Origin: an uncultured Polaribacter sp.
Lineage (GTDB): Bacteria; Bacteroidota; Bacteroidia; Flavobacteriales; Flavobacteriaceae
Length of the DNA stretch: 64,000 nucleotides
Reading direction: 5' to 3'
Assembly (NCBI RefSeq): GCF_947497695.1
Contig: NZ_CANMHM010000010.1
Location: 33,029 to 97,028, forward strand
The position numbers and the translations under genes were made by a program. This document shows, piece by piece, positions 53,382-64,000 of this stretch. The notes beneath the pieces were generated by a model, which saw only the letters and a program-made list of their open reading frames with translations, was not told the DNA's origin and did not search any database. How positions within the stretch are numbered: the first letter of the stretch is position 1; the number at the start of each line of letters is the position of its first letter.

Positions 53382-54512
53382 ATGTCATACAAACACTTAT
53401 TATACTTAGTATTATCAACAACAATCTTTTCTTGCAAATCTATCAACATAAAAGAAAAAGAACCTCCTTTAGCTAAAAATGTAATTCTTTTAATTGGTGA
53501 TGGCACAGGTTTGTCTCAAATATCATCTGCTTTTTATTTTAAAAAAACACCCACAAATTATAAAAGATTTAAACATATTGGTTTAATCAAAACGTCATCC
53601 ATAAGAAAAGATATTACAGACTCTGCAGCAGGAGCTACTTCTTTTTCTGCAGGCATAAAAACCTACAACAAGGCTATTGGTGTTGCAGATGATTCTACAC
53701 ATGTTCAAAATATCGTAGAAATTGCATCACTTCAAAAAATTAAAACAGGGGTAATTTCTACATCTTCTATACAACATGCAACACCAGCAAGCTTTTATGC
53801 ACACGTTATAAACAGAAATCTTTATGAGGATATTTCAAAAGATATGGTAAGTTCTGAAATTGATTTTTTTGCTGGTGGAGGTACCGATTTTTTCAACAAA
53901 AGAAAAGATAGTAAAAACCTATTAGCTGAATTAAAAATAAAAGGATTTGAAATTGATACAACCTCTCTAGGTTCGTTTTCTGATATTAAAGCTAATTCTA
54001 AAATGGGGTATTTATTAGCTAATAATCACATGAAATCTATAAATAATGGGCGTGGAGATTTTTTACCTAAAGCCACTGAATTAGGCTTGCAATTTTTAAG
54101 CAAAGACACCAATAATCCTAATTTCTTTGTAATGATAGAAGGCTCTCAAATAGATTGGGGAGGGCATGCAAATGATGCAAAATACGTAATCTCTGAACTT
54201 ATAGATTTTGATGATGCTATTGGAAAAGCGCTAGATTTTGCTGAAAAAGACGGCAATACTTTAGTAATTGTAACTGGCGATCATGAAACTGGTGGTTTTA
54301 CCTTATCTTCTAACACTGAAAAAAAACAAAAAGGTAAATCAGGTAAAGAATACAGTCAGCTAATGGGTACTTTTTCTACCAAAGGGCATTCTGCAACATT
54401 AATACCTGTTTTTGCTTATGGTCCTGGTGCAGAAAAATTTGCAGGTATTTATGAAAATACAGAAATATTTTATAAAATTTTAGAAGCTACCAAATGGGAT
54501 AAAAGCAAATAA
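53382..54512 (+). CDS. Alkaline phosphatase (PhoA superfamily) lipoprotein
   Basis: 376 residues with a lipobox (S-T-T-I-F-S-C18). Metal-binding I-G-D40-G-T-G-L-S-Q begins the catalytic domain, and the nucleophile is Ser81 in T-D-S-A-A-G-A-T. Later metal ligands are M-I-E-G-S-Q-I-D-W-G-G-H-A-N-D and V-T-G-D-H-E-T-G-G. It hydrolyses phosphomonoesters at the outer membrane or periplasm, probably to gain phosphate. Single gene, with no Pho box recognised. A terminator with a long A run follows. Confidence 0.93.
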   Translation: MSYKHLLYLVLSTTIFSCKSINIKEKEPPLAKNVILLIGDGTGLSQISSAFYFKKTPTNYKRFKHIGLIKTSSIRKDITDSAAGATSFSAGIKTYNKAIGVADDSTHVQNIVEIASLQKIKTGVISTSSIQHATPASFYAHVINRNLYEDISKDMVSSEIDFFAGGGTDFFNKRKDSKNLLAELKIKGFEIDTTSLGSFSDIKANSKMGYLLANNHMKSINNGRGDFLPKATELGLQFLSKDTNNPNFFVMIEGSQIDWGGHANDAKYVISELIDFDDAIGKALDFAEKDGNTLVIVTGDHETGGFTLSSNTEKKQKGKSGKEYSQLMGTFSTKGHSATLIPVFAYGPGAEKFAGIYENTEIFYKILEATKWDKSK

Positions 54513-54525
54513 TTAGTTCTTTATA

Positions 54526-54566
54526 AAAAAAAAAAAAAATGCCTCACAAACTGTGAGGCATTTTTA
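54526..54566 (+). terminator. Bidirectional terminator between phosphatase and sucC
   Basis: AAAATGCCTCACA-AAC-TGTGAGGCATTTT stem. A 15-base A run on the left (54525-54539) supplies T residues for the minus-strand sucC transcript, and TTTTT on the right serves the plus strand. Confidence 0.9.
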
Positions 54567-54586
54567 CTTTCATCTATTTTATAAAA

Positions 54587-55783
54587 CTAAGCTTTTAAAA
54601 CTTCAGCAACTTTATCTGCCGCTTCTTGAAATTCTGTTGCAGAAATAATTTCCATTCCAGAATTGTCAATTAATTCTTTAGCTTCTTTAGCATTTGTTCC
54701 TTGTAATCTACAAATAATAGGTACAGTAATTTTGTCTCCCATACTTTTGTAAGCATCTACAACACCTTGTGCAACTCTGTCACAACGTACAATACCTCCA
54801 AAAATATTTACCAAAATTGCCTTTACATTTGGGTCTTTTAATATAATTCCAAATGCAGTTTCAACTCTTGCTGCATCTGCAGTACCTCCAACATCTAAAA
54901 AGTTAGCAGGCTCTCCTCCAGATTCTTTAATCAAATCCATTGTTCCCATTGCCAAACCAGCTCCATTTACCATACAACCAACGTTTCCATCTAAATCTAC
55001 ATAATTTAAACCTGCTGCTTTTGCCTCTACTTCAATTGGGTTTTCTTCACGTAAATCACGCATTGCTGCATAATCTCTATGTCTGTATAACGCATTTTCA
55101 TCTAAAGAAACTTTAGCATCAACAGCCATTATTTTATCATCAGATGTTTTTAATACTGGGTTAATTTCAAACATAGAAGAATCTGAACCAATGTATGCTT
55201 TGTATAAATTGGTAACAAATTTTGTCATTTCTTTAAAAGCAACACCAGACAAACCTAAGTTAAAAGCAACTTTACGTGCTTGAAAAGGCATAATACCTAA
55301 TAAAGGATCTATTTCTTCCGTAAAAATTAAATGCGGAGTTTCTTCTGCAACTGTTTCAATATCCATTCCACCTTCTGTAGAATACATAATCATATTTTTA
55401 CCAGTTGCTCTGTTTAAAAGAACAGACATATAATATTCATCTGGCTCAGAATCTCCAGGATAATATACATCCTCACAAATTAAAACTTGGTTTACTTTTT
55501 TTCCTTCGGCAGAAGTTTGAGGTGTAATCAACATCATACCAATAATATCATTGGCAATGCTTTCTACTTCAGCTAAATTTTTAGCCAACTTTACTCCACC
55601 ACCTTTTCCACGTCCACCTGCATGAACTTGTGCTTTAATAACATGCCAACCTGTACCAGTTTCTGCAGTTAATTGTTTTGCTGCATCTACAGCCTCTTTA
55701 TGGTTGCTTGCAACAATTCCACGTTGTATTCTAACGCCAAAACTGCTCAAAATTTCTTTTCCTTGATATTCGTGTAAGTTCAT
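54587..55783 (-). CDS. sucC: Succinyl-CoA synthetase beta subunit (ADP-forming)
   Basis: TCA-cycle step from succinyl-CoA to succinate with ADP phosphorylation. 398 residues: ATP-grasp N-terminal domain with M-N-L-H-E-Y-Q-G-K-E-I-L, G-G-R-G-K-G-G-G-V-K, Y-I-G-S-D-S-S-M-F-E-I-N-P, and a C-terminal domain with V-N-I-F-G-G-I-V-R-C-D. The start is ATG 55783, nine codons after an in-frame upstream codon. SucD is not adjacent, as in many Bacteroidota. Confidence 0.95.
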   Translation of the reverse strand: MNLHEYQGKEILSSFGVRIQRGIVASNHKEAVDAAKQLTAETGTGWHVIKAQVHAGGRGKGGGVKLAKNLAEVESIANDIIGMMLITPQTSAEGKKVNQVLICEDVYYPGDSEPDEYYMSVLLNRATGKNMIMYSTEGGMDIETVAEETPHLIFTEEIDPLLGIMPFQARKVAFNLGLSGVAFKEMTKFVTNLYKAYIGSDSSMFEINPVLKTSDDKIMAVDAKVSLDENALYRHRDYAAMRDLREENPIEVEAKAAGLNYVDLDGNVGCMVNGAGLAMGTMDLIKESGGEPANFLDVGGTADAARVETAFGIILKDPNVKAILVNIFGGIVRCDRVAQGVVDAYKSMGDKITVPIICRLQGTNAKEAKELIDNSGMEIISATEFQEAADKVAEVLKA

Positions 55784-55807
55784 TTGTAAAATTTTATTAA
55801 ACGGTTT

Positions 55808-55815
55808 CAAAAATA
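55808..55815 (-). promoter_or_regulatory. -7 promoter box TATTTTTG (sucC)
   Basis: Exact minus-strand TAnnTTTG element 24 bases before the sucC ATG. Confidence 0.4.
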
Positions 55816-55941
55816 CAAATTCATAAATTAATTAGTGCATAATTTTGGTTAAAAAAAAATATTCTTTGTTTCTAAAGGATATCCTATATTTTACAATTAA
55901 AATTCAAGTGTTTTTTATACATTCGTTACAAAGTTTTAAGT

Positions 55942-56619
55942 ATGATTATTTGTAAGAACATTCACAAGTATTATGGGGATGTAGAAGTTTTAAAGGGGGT
56001 AAATTTACACATCAAAAAAGGAGAAATTGTTGCTATTGTTGGTCCTTCTGGAGCAGGAAAAACAACATTATTACAAATTTTAGGCACTTTAGATAAGCCT
56101 ATTAAAGAGGAAAATTTCGAACTACAACTAAATGATATTTCGCTCAAAAGCATAGCAGACAAAGAACTTTCTTCTTTTAGAAACAAACACATAGGCTTTA
56201 TTTTTCAATTTCATCAATTATTACCAGAGTTTACAGCCCTAGAAAACGTTTGTATACCTGCTTATATTGCAAAAAAAACAAAACAAGAAACTGAAAAAAG
56301 AGCTAACGAAATTTTAAATTTCTTAGGTTTATCTCACAGAATAAATCACAAACCAAACCAACTCTCTGGAGGAGAACAACAAAGAGTAGCTGTTGCAAGG
56401 GCTTTAATTAACAATCCTTCTGTTATTTTAGCTGATGAACCTAGTGGAAATTTAGACAGTGAATCTGCTAAAAATTTACATGAATTATTTTTTAAACTTC
56501 GTGATGAATTTGGTCAAACCTTTGTATTGATTACTCATAATGAGGAATTGGCAAATATGGCAGATAGAAAACTAACCATGATTGATGGAAGAATCGTAGA
56601 AAAAAGCAATCTTTTATGA
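55942..56619 (+). CDS. lolD: LolD-type ABC transporter ATPase
   Basis: 225 residues. Walker A G34-P-S-G-A-G-K-T41, Q-loop [16 protein letters not shown] (the LolD/MacB pattern), signature L-S-G-G-E-Q-Q-R, Walker [13 protein letters not shown], and H-loop I-T-H-N. It would drive a LolCE- or MacB-like permease; the only one in the window is at 27825. It overlaps the next start by four bases (ATGA), so both are translated together. Confidence 0.9.
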   Translation: MIICKNIHKYYGDVEVLKGVNLHIKKGEIVAIVGPSGAGKTTLLQILGTLDKPIKEENFELQLNDISLKSIADKELSSFRNKHIGFIFQFHQLLPEFTALENVCIPAYIAKKTKQETEKRANEILNFLGLSHRINHKPNQLSGGEQQRVAVARALINNPSVILADEPSGNLDSESAKNLHELFFKLRDEFGQTFVLITHNEELANMADRKLTMIDGRIVEKSNLL

Positions 56620-57380
56620 ATCAAAGAGAATTGAAAGAGTTTTTAGATGAAAAAGTAATTTTATACAACAACCCAAAATTTATTGAATCAGACCCTATAC
56701 AAATACCTCATCAATTTTCTAAAAAGGAAGACATTGAAATTGCTGCATTTTTAACAGCCACTATTTCTTGGGGAAATAGAACAATGATTATTAAAAATTC
56801 TTATAAAATGATGGAGTTGTTTGACAATGCTCCTTATGATTTTATCATGAATCATCAAAAAAACGATTTAAAAGTTTTAGATGGATTTGTACACAGAACA
56901 TTTAATGCAATCGATTTAAATCAGTTTGTAAAATCGTTACAACATATTTATCAAAAGCATCAAGGATTAGAAAATGTGCTGAAAGTTAATAATAATGAAA
57001 CCAATTATAAGAACGTAATTCATCATTTAAAACAAGTGTTTTTTGAAGTTGAACATCAACAAAGAACACAAAAACATATTTCTGATCCACTTAAAAATTC
57101 GGCAGCTAAAAGAATCAATATGTTTTTACGTTGGATGGTTAGAAACGATAAAAAAGGGGTTGATTTTGGGATTTGGAAAACTCATAATACTGCAAATTTA
57201 TCTTGCCCTTTAGATGTGCATTCTGGAAACGTTGCACGAAAATTAAAACTCCTTTTAAGAAAACAAAACGACTGGAAAGCTCTTTTTGAGTTAGACACTA
57301 ATTTACGAAAACTAGACAAAAACGATCCTGTAAAATATGATTTTGCATTGTTTGGCTTAGGTGTTTTTGAGGGGTTTTAA
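56616..57380 (+). CDS. TIGR02757 family protein
   Basis: 254 residues of the TIGR02757 (DUF2400) family, found mainly in Bacteroidota and related lineages. Visible are [41 protein letters not shown], and the final F-A-L-F-G-L-G-V-F. The pattern of the W-M-V-R and P-L-D-x-H motifs suggests a HhH-like fold related to DNA glycosylases, but the activity is not established. Translationally coupled to lolD. Confidence 0.88.
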   Translation: MNQRELKEFLDEKVILYNNPKFIESDPIQIPHQFSKKEDIEIAAFLTATISWGNRTMIIKNSYKMMELFDNAPYDFIMNHQKNDLKVLDGFVHRTFNAIDLNQFVKSLQHIYQKHQGLENVLKVNNNETNYKNVIHHLKQVFFEVEHQQRTQKHISDPLKNSAAKRINMFLRWMVRNDKKGVDFGIWKTHNTANLSCPLDVHSGNVARKLKLLLRKQNDWKALFELDTNLRKLDKNDPVKYDFALFGLGVFEGF

Positions 57381-57465
57381 TTGCCCAAAGAAAAAATATC
57401 TTTGGTGTTTTAGTGATTCGTTTATTCTTATTTTATTTAAAAAATGAACAAATCTTAATAACAAA

Positions 57466-57509
57466 AACTCAGTGAATCTCTGTGAAACTTCTCTGTGAAT
57501 CTCCGTGTA
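57466..57509 (+). repeat. Dispersed repeat, family B copy 3
   Basis: AACTCAGTGAATCTCTGTGA then AACTTCTCTGTGAATCTCCGTGT, about 44 bp, homologous to the copies near 36416 and 37585. It contains two tandem GTGAATCTC half-units. Confidence 0.65.
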
Positions 57510-57538
57510 AAAACCCAAAAAAATCATTTAATTTTTCC

Positions 57539-57546
57539 TACTTTTG
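57539..57546 (+). promoter_or_regulatory. -7 promoter box TACTTTTG (BatA gene)
   Basis: Exact TAnnTTTG element 20 bases before the BatA ATG at 57567. No clear -33 element. Confidence 0.45.
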
Positions 57547-57566
57547 AAATCACAGATAAAACATAA

Positions 57567-59512
57567 ATGCAATTTAAAAACCCAGAAATTTTATATTTTT
57601 TAGCACTCTTAATTATTCCTATTATAGTGCATCTTTTTCAGTTGCAAAAATTTATAAAAGTACCTTTTACCAATGTTGCTTTTTTACAAAAATTAGTACA
57701 ACAAACTCGTAAAAGTTCACGCATTAAAAAGTGGTTAATTTTAGCTACTAGAATGCTGTTATTATCTGCTATAATATTTGCTTTTTCTCAACCGTATTTT
57801 AGCGATAAAACAACCAACAATAAACAACATAATTTTATTTATTTAGACAATTCATTAAGCACAAACACCAAAGGAGAAAAAGGAAATTTACTACAAATAG
57901 CTGCTCAAGAAATTATTGAAAACACTTCTGAAAAAGATGTATATTCGCTACAAACAAATACTAGTTTTTTTGATAACATTACAAAAAACGAACTAAAAAA
58001 TGAGCTTCTAAAGGTCAAAGAAACTTCAAAAAAAATTAATTTAGCTACTGTTTTATTAAAATTTAGCTCAAAAATAAAAAATAAAACAAATAATTTAAGT
58101 AAATTCATATTAATTTCTGATTTACAGAACACTTACCCCAAACAGTTTACAAATGTAACACCTGCTTTTTCGGCTGTAAAATTAGCATCTTCTATAAAAA
58201 CAAACATTTCAATTGATAGTGTTTTTATCAATAAAACAAATGCTAGTAATTTTACGCTAAATGTTGTTATTAAAAATCAGGGTGTTGCAAAAAACAATAT
58301 TCCTGTAGCTGTTTACAATAACACTAAACTGGTTAGTAAACTCTCTTCCTCTTTTGAGAAAGACACTCAGAAAACGATTCAATTTACTATACAAAATCAA
58401 ACAACATTTCAAGGAAAAATAGTCCTTAATTTTAGTGATGCATTTGCGTTTGATAACACATTTTATTTCACGCTAAAAAACGATCAAAAAATCAATGTTT
58501 TATCGATAGGGAATAAGGCTGAATTTCTTTCTAAAATTTACACAAAAGAAGATTTTAATTTCACAGAAAACACTCTCCAAAACACCAATTACAATCGTAT
58601 TTTAAAACAGCAATTAATTATCTTAAATGAGCTTGAAAATATACCAGAAATTTTATCAAATAAAATCATAGAATTTTCAAAAAACGGAGGAAGTTTAGTC
58701 ATAATTCCGAATGAAAATTTAAATACAAATTCTTACAACGCTTTACTAAAAAAATTAAATGCAGGTAAAATTGAAACTAAAAAAACTGATAGTTTAAAAA
58801 TTACAAACATCAATTACAAGCATCCTTTATTTGAAAATGTGTTTTCAAAAAAGGTCACTAATTTTCAATATCCAACAGTTAAAAATTATTTCCCTAATAC
58901 ATCAACAAACAAAAGTAAAATTATTTCCTTTGAAAATAATATTGCCTTTATTTCTCAAATTAAAAATAAAGAAAATAACATCTATTGGGTAGCAAGTTCT
59001 TTGAATAGAAAAAACAGTAATTTTATAAATTCGCCATTAATTGTGCCTGTGTTTTATAATTTTGGAAAGCTAAGTTTTAACCATCAAAAATTATTTTACA
59101 GAGTTGCGTCAGAAAATAAAATTGACATAGAAACAGCCATAGAAAAAAACAAGGTTTTAAGAATTGCAAATACAGAAAATTCATTTATCCCTTTGCAAAA
59201 ACAGTTTCAAAACAAGGTACATATTACCACAAATGAGCAACCATTAAAAGCAGGATTTTACGCTATCTTAAAAGATATTGATACGATTCAAAAATTAGCT
59301 TATAACTATCCTAAAGAAGAAAGTTTACTAAATTTTATGGATATCAATGAGTTGCAAAAAGCAAACAAAAACTTCACAGTTTCAAGTTCTATTGCCGATA
59401 TTTTTAAAGACATCAACAAAAAAAATGAAGTTCATTGGCTTTGGAAATGGTTTTTAGCCATGGCAATTGTATCTTTGTTACTAGAAATTTTGATTTTAAA
59501 ATTCTATAAACC

Positions 59513-59516
<4 letters not shown>
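57567..59516 (+). CDS. BatA-domain membrane protein
   Basis: 649 residues. The N-terminal BatA region (about 1-85) has two TM helices (I-L-Y-F-L-A-L-L-I-I-P-I-I-V-H-L-F and L-L-L-S-A-I-I-F-A) and the F-T-N-V-A-F-L block of the aerotolerance-operon family. A long Asn/Lys/Ser-rich region follows, with a degenerate vWA-like or GATase-like portion, and a C-terminal TM (about 625-645). Such proteins stand at the inner membrane facing the periplasm. The stop overlaps the next start (ATGA), so the dihydroorotase homologue is coupled to it. Confidence 0.85.
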
Positions 59517-61163
<1,647 letters not shown>

Positions 61164-61186
61164 AGAAAATAAAAAGCAGCATACAA

Positions 61187-61828
61187 ATGAGTGATTTAAA
61201 TTACTTAGTAAGACAACCTAAAACACCTATTGAAAACCCTCCTTTATTAATTTTATTACATGGTTATGGAAGCAATGAACAAGATTTGTTTTCTTTTGCT
61301 GAAGAATTACCAGACACTTTTTTAATAATTAGTGCACAAGCACCACTTTCTATGGGTGCTGGTGCTTATGCTTGGTATTCTATTAATTTTGATGATATAA
61401 ATGGTAAATTCTCAGACTTAAAACAAGCCAAAGAATCTATTGATAAAATTGCTGTTTTTATTGATGAAATAAAAACAAAATACAAAACAGACCCTAACAA
61501 AACATTTTTATTAGGTTTTAGCCAAGGGGCTATTTTAAGTTATTCTTTGAGTTTTTTCTACCCTAATAAAGTACAAAATGTAATTGCTTTAAGTGGATAT
61601 ATAAATGCTGATTTATTACCAGAAACAATTTCTAAAAACATTAAAACTGACTACTACTCTTCTCATGGTTCTGTAGACCAAGTTTTGCCTGTAGAATGGG
61701 CAAGAAAAAGCAAACCTTTTTTAGAAAACCTAGGTTTTAGTAGCGTTTATTCTGAATACCCTGTTGGACATGGAGTTGCCCCTCAAAACTTTTATAGTTT
61801 TAAAAGCTGGATTGAGGAACGCTTGTAA
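61187..61828 (+). CDS. Phospholipase/carboxylesterase family alpha/beta hydrolase
   Basis: 213 residues of the YpfH/acyl-protein thioesterase-like group. L-L-H-G-Y-G-S-N-E forms the oxyanion region, nucleophile G-F-S-Q-G-A (Ser), catalytic Asp in H-G-S-V-D-Q-V-L-P-V, and His in Y-P-V-G-H-G-V. No signal peptide, so cytoplasmic. The substrate is unknown: short-chain esters or lysophospholipid are typical. Confidence 0.9.
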   Translation: MSDLNYLVRQPKTPIENPPLLILLHGYGSNEQDLFSFAEELPDTFLIISAQAPLSMGAGAYAWYSINFDDINGKFSDLKQAKESIDKIAVFIDEIKTKYKTDPNKTFLLGFSQGAILSYSLSFFYPNKVQNVIALSGYINADLLPETISKNIKTDYYSSHGSVDQVLPVEWARKSKPFLENLGFSSVYSEYPVGHGVAPQNFYSFKSWIEERL

Positions 61829-61932
61829 TTTGGTTTGTTTCTAAACTTTAATTCTAATAAATTATGATGTAAAACATTGAAACGATTTTATATCATTAGA
61901 GTTGTCATCAAGCTGAAAAACAAACAAAACCC

Positions 61933-62400
61933 ATGAAATTAATTATTTTACTAATCTCCCTTATACTTCTAAATTGATGTAGCGCAGAATCCGAAGACAT
62001 AGTAACCGAAGAAGAATATATTATATATCAAATAGATAACAATCCTGAAGTTAGTTATTACGGAGACATTAATTCGCTTAGTCACCATGAAAGAAATATG
62101 GTTGTTAGTTATAATGAAACTAACTGTACTGTAGTCAATACTACTGAAACAGACTGTAGTTTTTCATTTCTTCTTGAAACAAGAACTCCAGGAACATACG
62201 AATACGGTTTTGAGTTTTTTATAAGAGACTCTACCAATGATATATCATGTGTTTGCAATGGAGATGTCATTGTAAACCTGACTGATTTTGGAAATAATGG
62301 CGAATATATTTCTTTGAGTTTCAATGGGACTTTTTTTGACGACCTTAATCAAATAGAATATGAAATATCTGGAAAAGTTAACGTAATCAGAGATTTTTAA
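61933..62400 (+). pseudogene. Lipoprotein gene with an in-frame TGA in the lipobox
   Basis: One frame runs 61933-62400 with a single TGA at 61975-61977. It reads MKLIILLISLILLN, stop, then C-S-A-E-S-E-D-I-V-T-E-E-E-Y and on to F-F-D-D-L-N-Q-I-E-Y-E-I-S-G-K-V-N-V-I-R-D-F. The Cys right after the stop is the expected lipid-modified residue; a Ser codon TCA at the TGA position would give a standard L-L-N-S-C lipobox, so one C-to-G change explains it. The 100-codon part after the ATG at 62098 is intact but would lack its signal peptide. No family recognised. Confidence 0.65.
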
Positions 62401-62405
62401 ATAAA

Positions 62406-62525
62406 AAAGCCAGTTGCCAACAAAGTATAAAAATAATTGTTTGGTGCGTGCCTACTCGGAAAATCCTGCTGATTTCCATCTAGTTATTCAACTTTTGCTA
62501 AATTAAGCACTAAACCACGCAACTA
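62406..62525. repeat. Possible degenerate palindromic intergenic element
   Basis: Outer arms are loosely inverted (TTGTTTGGTGCGTG versus CACTAAACCACGCAAC) around an inner hairpin GGAAAATC-CTGCT-GATTTCC (62458-62477). The GCCAGTTGCCAACA start looks like a common flavobacterial intergenic repeat, but there is no second copy in this window. Confidence 0.35.
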
Positions 62526-62603
62526 ATCTAATAATACATATACATTAACTAAAGCCTCCTTACAAAACTCAAATTTCTTCAAAAACCCTACTTACAATTA
62601 AAC

Positions 62604-62611
62604 TATCTTTG
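62604..62611 (+). promoter_or_regulatory. -7 promoter box TATCTTTG (DEAD-box gene)
   Basis: Exact TAnnTTTG element 17 bases before the helicase ATG. Confidence 0.45.
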
Positions 62612-62627
62612 CATTAAAAAATAATCA

Positions 62628-63863
62628 ATGCAGTTTTCTGAATTACCTTTACATACATCTATCTTAAAAGCAGTTGCTGAAGAAAGATTTCATACACCAA
62701 CTCAAGTACAAGAAAAAGCGATTCCTTTAGTTTTAGCTAAAAAAAATGTTATTGTTTCTGCACAAACTGGTACAGGAAAAACAGCCGCTTTTGCGTTGCC
62801 AATTATTCAGCTTTTGTTGGATAATGAAGAAACAGAGGTAAAAGACACAAAAATAAAGTCGTTAATTGTAACACCAACTCGTGAATTGGCGATTCAAATT
62901 TTAGAAAACTTTGTTAGCTACAGCAAACACACAAACCTAACAACTACTGCTGTTTTTGGAGGCGTTTCTTTAGAACCTCAAAAAGAAATTTTAGCAAAAG
63001 GTGTAGATGTTTTAGTAGCAACTCCTGGAAGATTAATTGATCTTCAATTACAAGGAAACATCGATTTAAGTGCTGTTGAAATATTTGTGTTAGATGAAGC
63101 AGATTTAATGTTAGACATGGGTTTTATTGCTGATGTTAAAAAGATAGAAGCTTTATGTCCGAAGAAAAAACAAACGTTACTTTTTTCTGCAACCATTCCA
63201 GAAAAAATTGATGAATTAGCAAAAAGGATTTTGAAAAGTCCTGTTAAGGTAGAAATCAATCCTGAAGAAACTACTGCAAAAAATATTGGTCAGTTATTGT
63301 ATTATCTTCCTAAGAAAAATAAAACAGATTTGTGTTTAAACCTGTTAAGACACATGTTGAATGGTAAAATAATAATCTTTAGACGCACAAAATTTGGGGT
63401 TGATAAATTAGAAGAATCTCTGAAGAAAAACCAATACAAGGTTACAAGTATTCATGGAGATAAAACCCAAGCCATTAGAAATAAAGCGATTGAAGAATTT
63501 AAAAATAAGAAAGCGAACATTTTAATTGCAACAGATGTTGCTGCTCGTGGAATTGACATCACCAATGTAGATGCCATTATTAATTTTGATATTCCTAACA
63601 TACCAGAAACCTATGTGCATAGAATTGGTAGAACTGGTAGAGCAGGAAAATCTGGAATTGCCTTATCTTTTTGTTCTCCGGATGAAAACGCATATATTAA
63701 ATTGATTGAGGCTTTAATTGAAAAGCCAATTAAAATTATTACAGATCATCCTTATATTATTGAAAAACCAAAGCACAAAAAACTACAACCCAATACTATA
63801 AGCAAAAATAAAAAAGGAAGAAAATCTGAAGCTTCTAAAAAGAAAAAGAAACGTTGGTATTAG
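62628..63863 (+). CDS. DEAD-box RNA helicase
   Basis: 411 residues with the RecA-like pair of an RhlE-type helicase: Q motif P-T-Q-V-Q, Walker A A45-Q-T-G-T-G-K-T52, P-T-R-E-L-A, T-P-G-R-L-I-D, V-L-D-E-A-D, S-A-T, and motif VI H-R-I-G-R-T-G-R-A-G. The end is a Lys-rich basic tail (about 385-411), a frequent RNA-binding extension. It unwinds or remodels structured RNA in ribosome assembly, decay or cold adaptation. Confidence 0.94.
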   Translation: MQFSELPLHTSILKAVAEERFHTPTQVQEKAIPLVLAKKNVIVSAQTGTGKTAAFALPIIQLLLDNEETEVKDTKIKSLIVTPTRELAIQILENFVSYSKHTNLTTTAVFGGVSLEPQKEILAKGVDVLVATPGRLIDLQLQGNIDLSAVEIFVLDEADLMLDMGFIADVKKIEALCPKKKQTLLFSATIPEKIDELAKRILKSPVKVEINPEETTAKNIGQLLYYLPKKNKTDLCLNLLRHMLNGKIIIFRRTKFGVDKLEESLKKNQYKVTSIHGDKTQAIRNKAIEEFKNKKANILIATDVAARGIDITNVDAIINFDIPNIPETYVHRIGRTGRAGKSGIALSFCSPDENAYIKLIEALIEKPIKIITDHPYIIEKPKHKKLQPNTISKNKKGRKSEASKKKKKRWY

Positions 63864-64000
63864 AAAACAACTTAGCTAAATGGTAAATTAAAAAATATCA
63901 TTATTAATTACAATAGATTAAAAAGGCACTTTCAGAAGTAAATAAACACTTGTTTATCAATTAAATAAGTTGTATTTTAGATAAAATCAAACCCCGAAAA

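Noticed and set aside
61975..61977. Selenocysteine at the TGA next to the lipobox Cys
   Set aside because: No stem-loop of SECIS type is seen directly after the TGA, and a TCA-to-TGA change restores a normal lipobox more simply.
62109..62324. Antisense ORF over the broken lipoprotein gene
   Set aside because: The plus-strand frame explains the locus (signal peptide, lipobox Cys, continuous frame), and the antisense product has no recognisable feature.

Overview
The window is a stretch of chromosome from a Bacteroidota bacterium, almost certainly a marine-type member of the Flavobacteriaceae (Polaribacter/Tenacibaculum-like). Support comes from the very AT-rich DNA, A-rich leaders without Shine-Dalgarno motifs, promoters of the TTTG-N19/20-TAnnTTTG type, and family markers: the rpmB-rpmG-DUF4295 trio, an RprX/RprY-type two-component pair, a long NusB, DUF3276, BatA, TIGR02757, BshC (bacillithiol) and menaquinone genes. 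The genus is an inference.

Layout. 1-956: end of a family 2 glycosyltransferase. 957-8121, mostly minus strand: SRPBCC protein and YciO/Sua5 protein, the sensor kinase/response regulator pair, then a housekeeping run nusB-DUF1573-yajC-(palindromic insert and terminator)-ybbR-coaE. 8269-10481: ABC exporter half-transporter and DUF3276 protein. 10725-12356: isochorismate synthase and hotdog thioesterase (minus). 12428-20398: a mixed region with a pRiA4b-like protein, a broken DUF2200 gene, uvrB, a von Willebrand A lipoprotein, menB, purU, a FAH-family hydrolase and a small membrane-gene pair whose second member is broken. 20491-24230: cinA, rpmB, rpmG, DUF4295, ftsY and a CsaA-like protein. 24395-29922: pyrD, fatty acid hydroxylase, NamZ-like lipoprotein head-to-head with a LolC/E-like permease, and a YkgJ-type protein. 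30027-36343: DUF4143 ATPase behind an array of dyad-symmetric repeats, argS, lipoamide dehydrogenase, LysM protein and two unknown membrane proteins. 36497-39221: rlmF and bshC (minus). 39731-44211: acyl-CoA synthetase, a transposase remnant, a tRNA-Ser/Pro/Arg cluster and pgpH. 44345-53018: thiolase, an NlpC/P60 protein lacking its catalytic Cys, TPR protein, gyrA and clpC. 53382-63863: alkaline phosphatase, sucC, lolD-TIGR02757, BatA-pseudo-dihydroorotase, a 19-copy AACT repeat, a small membrane protein, an esterase, a broken lipoprotein gene and a DEAD-box helicase.

Most of the window is conserved core genome in short operons. I see no complete mobile element, phage, CRISPR array or defence island. 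The parts that merit attention are small: a dispersed intergenic repeat whose central hairpin changes sequence but keeps its fold (three copies), two further dispersed repeat families, a three-unit dyad array in front of an ATPase gene, a long AACT microsatellite in an intergenic leader, two enzyme homologues with lost catalytic residues (dihydroorotase-like and NlpC/P60), and three small genes each interrupted by an in-frame TGA. I cannot point to a convincing new multi-gene system here.
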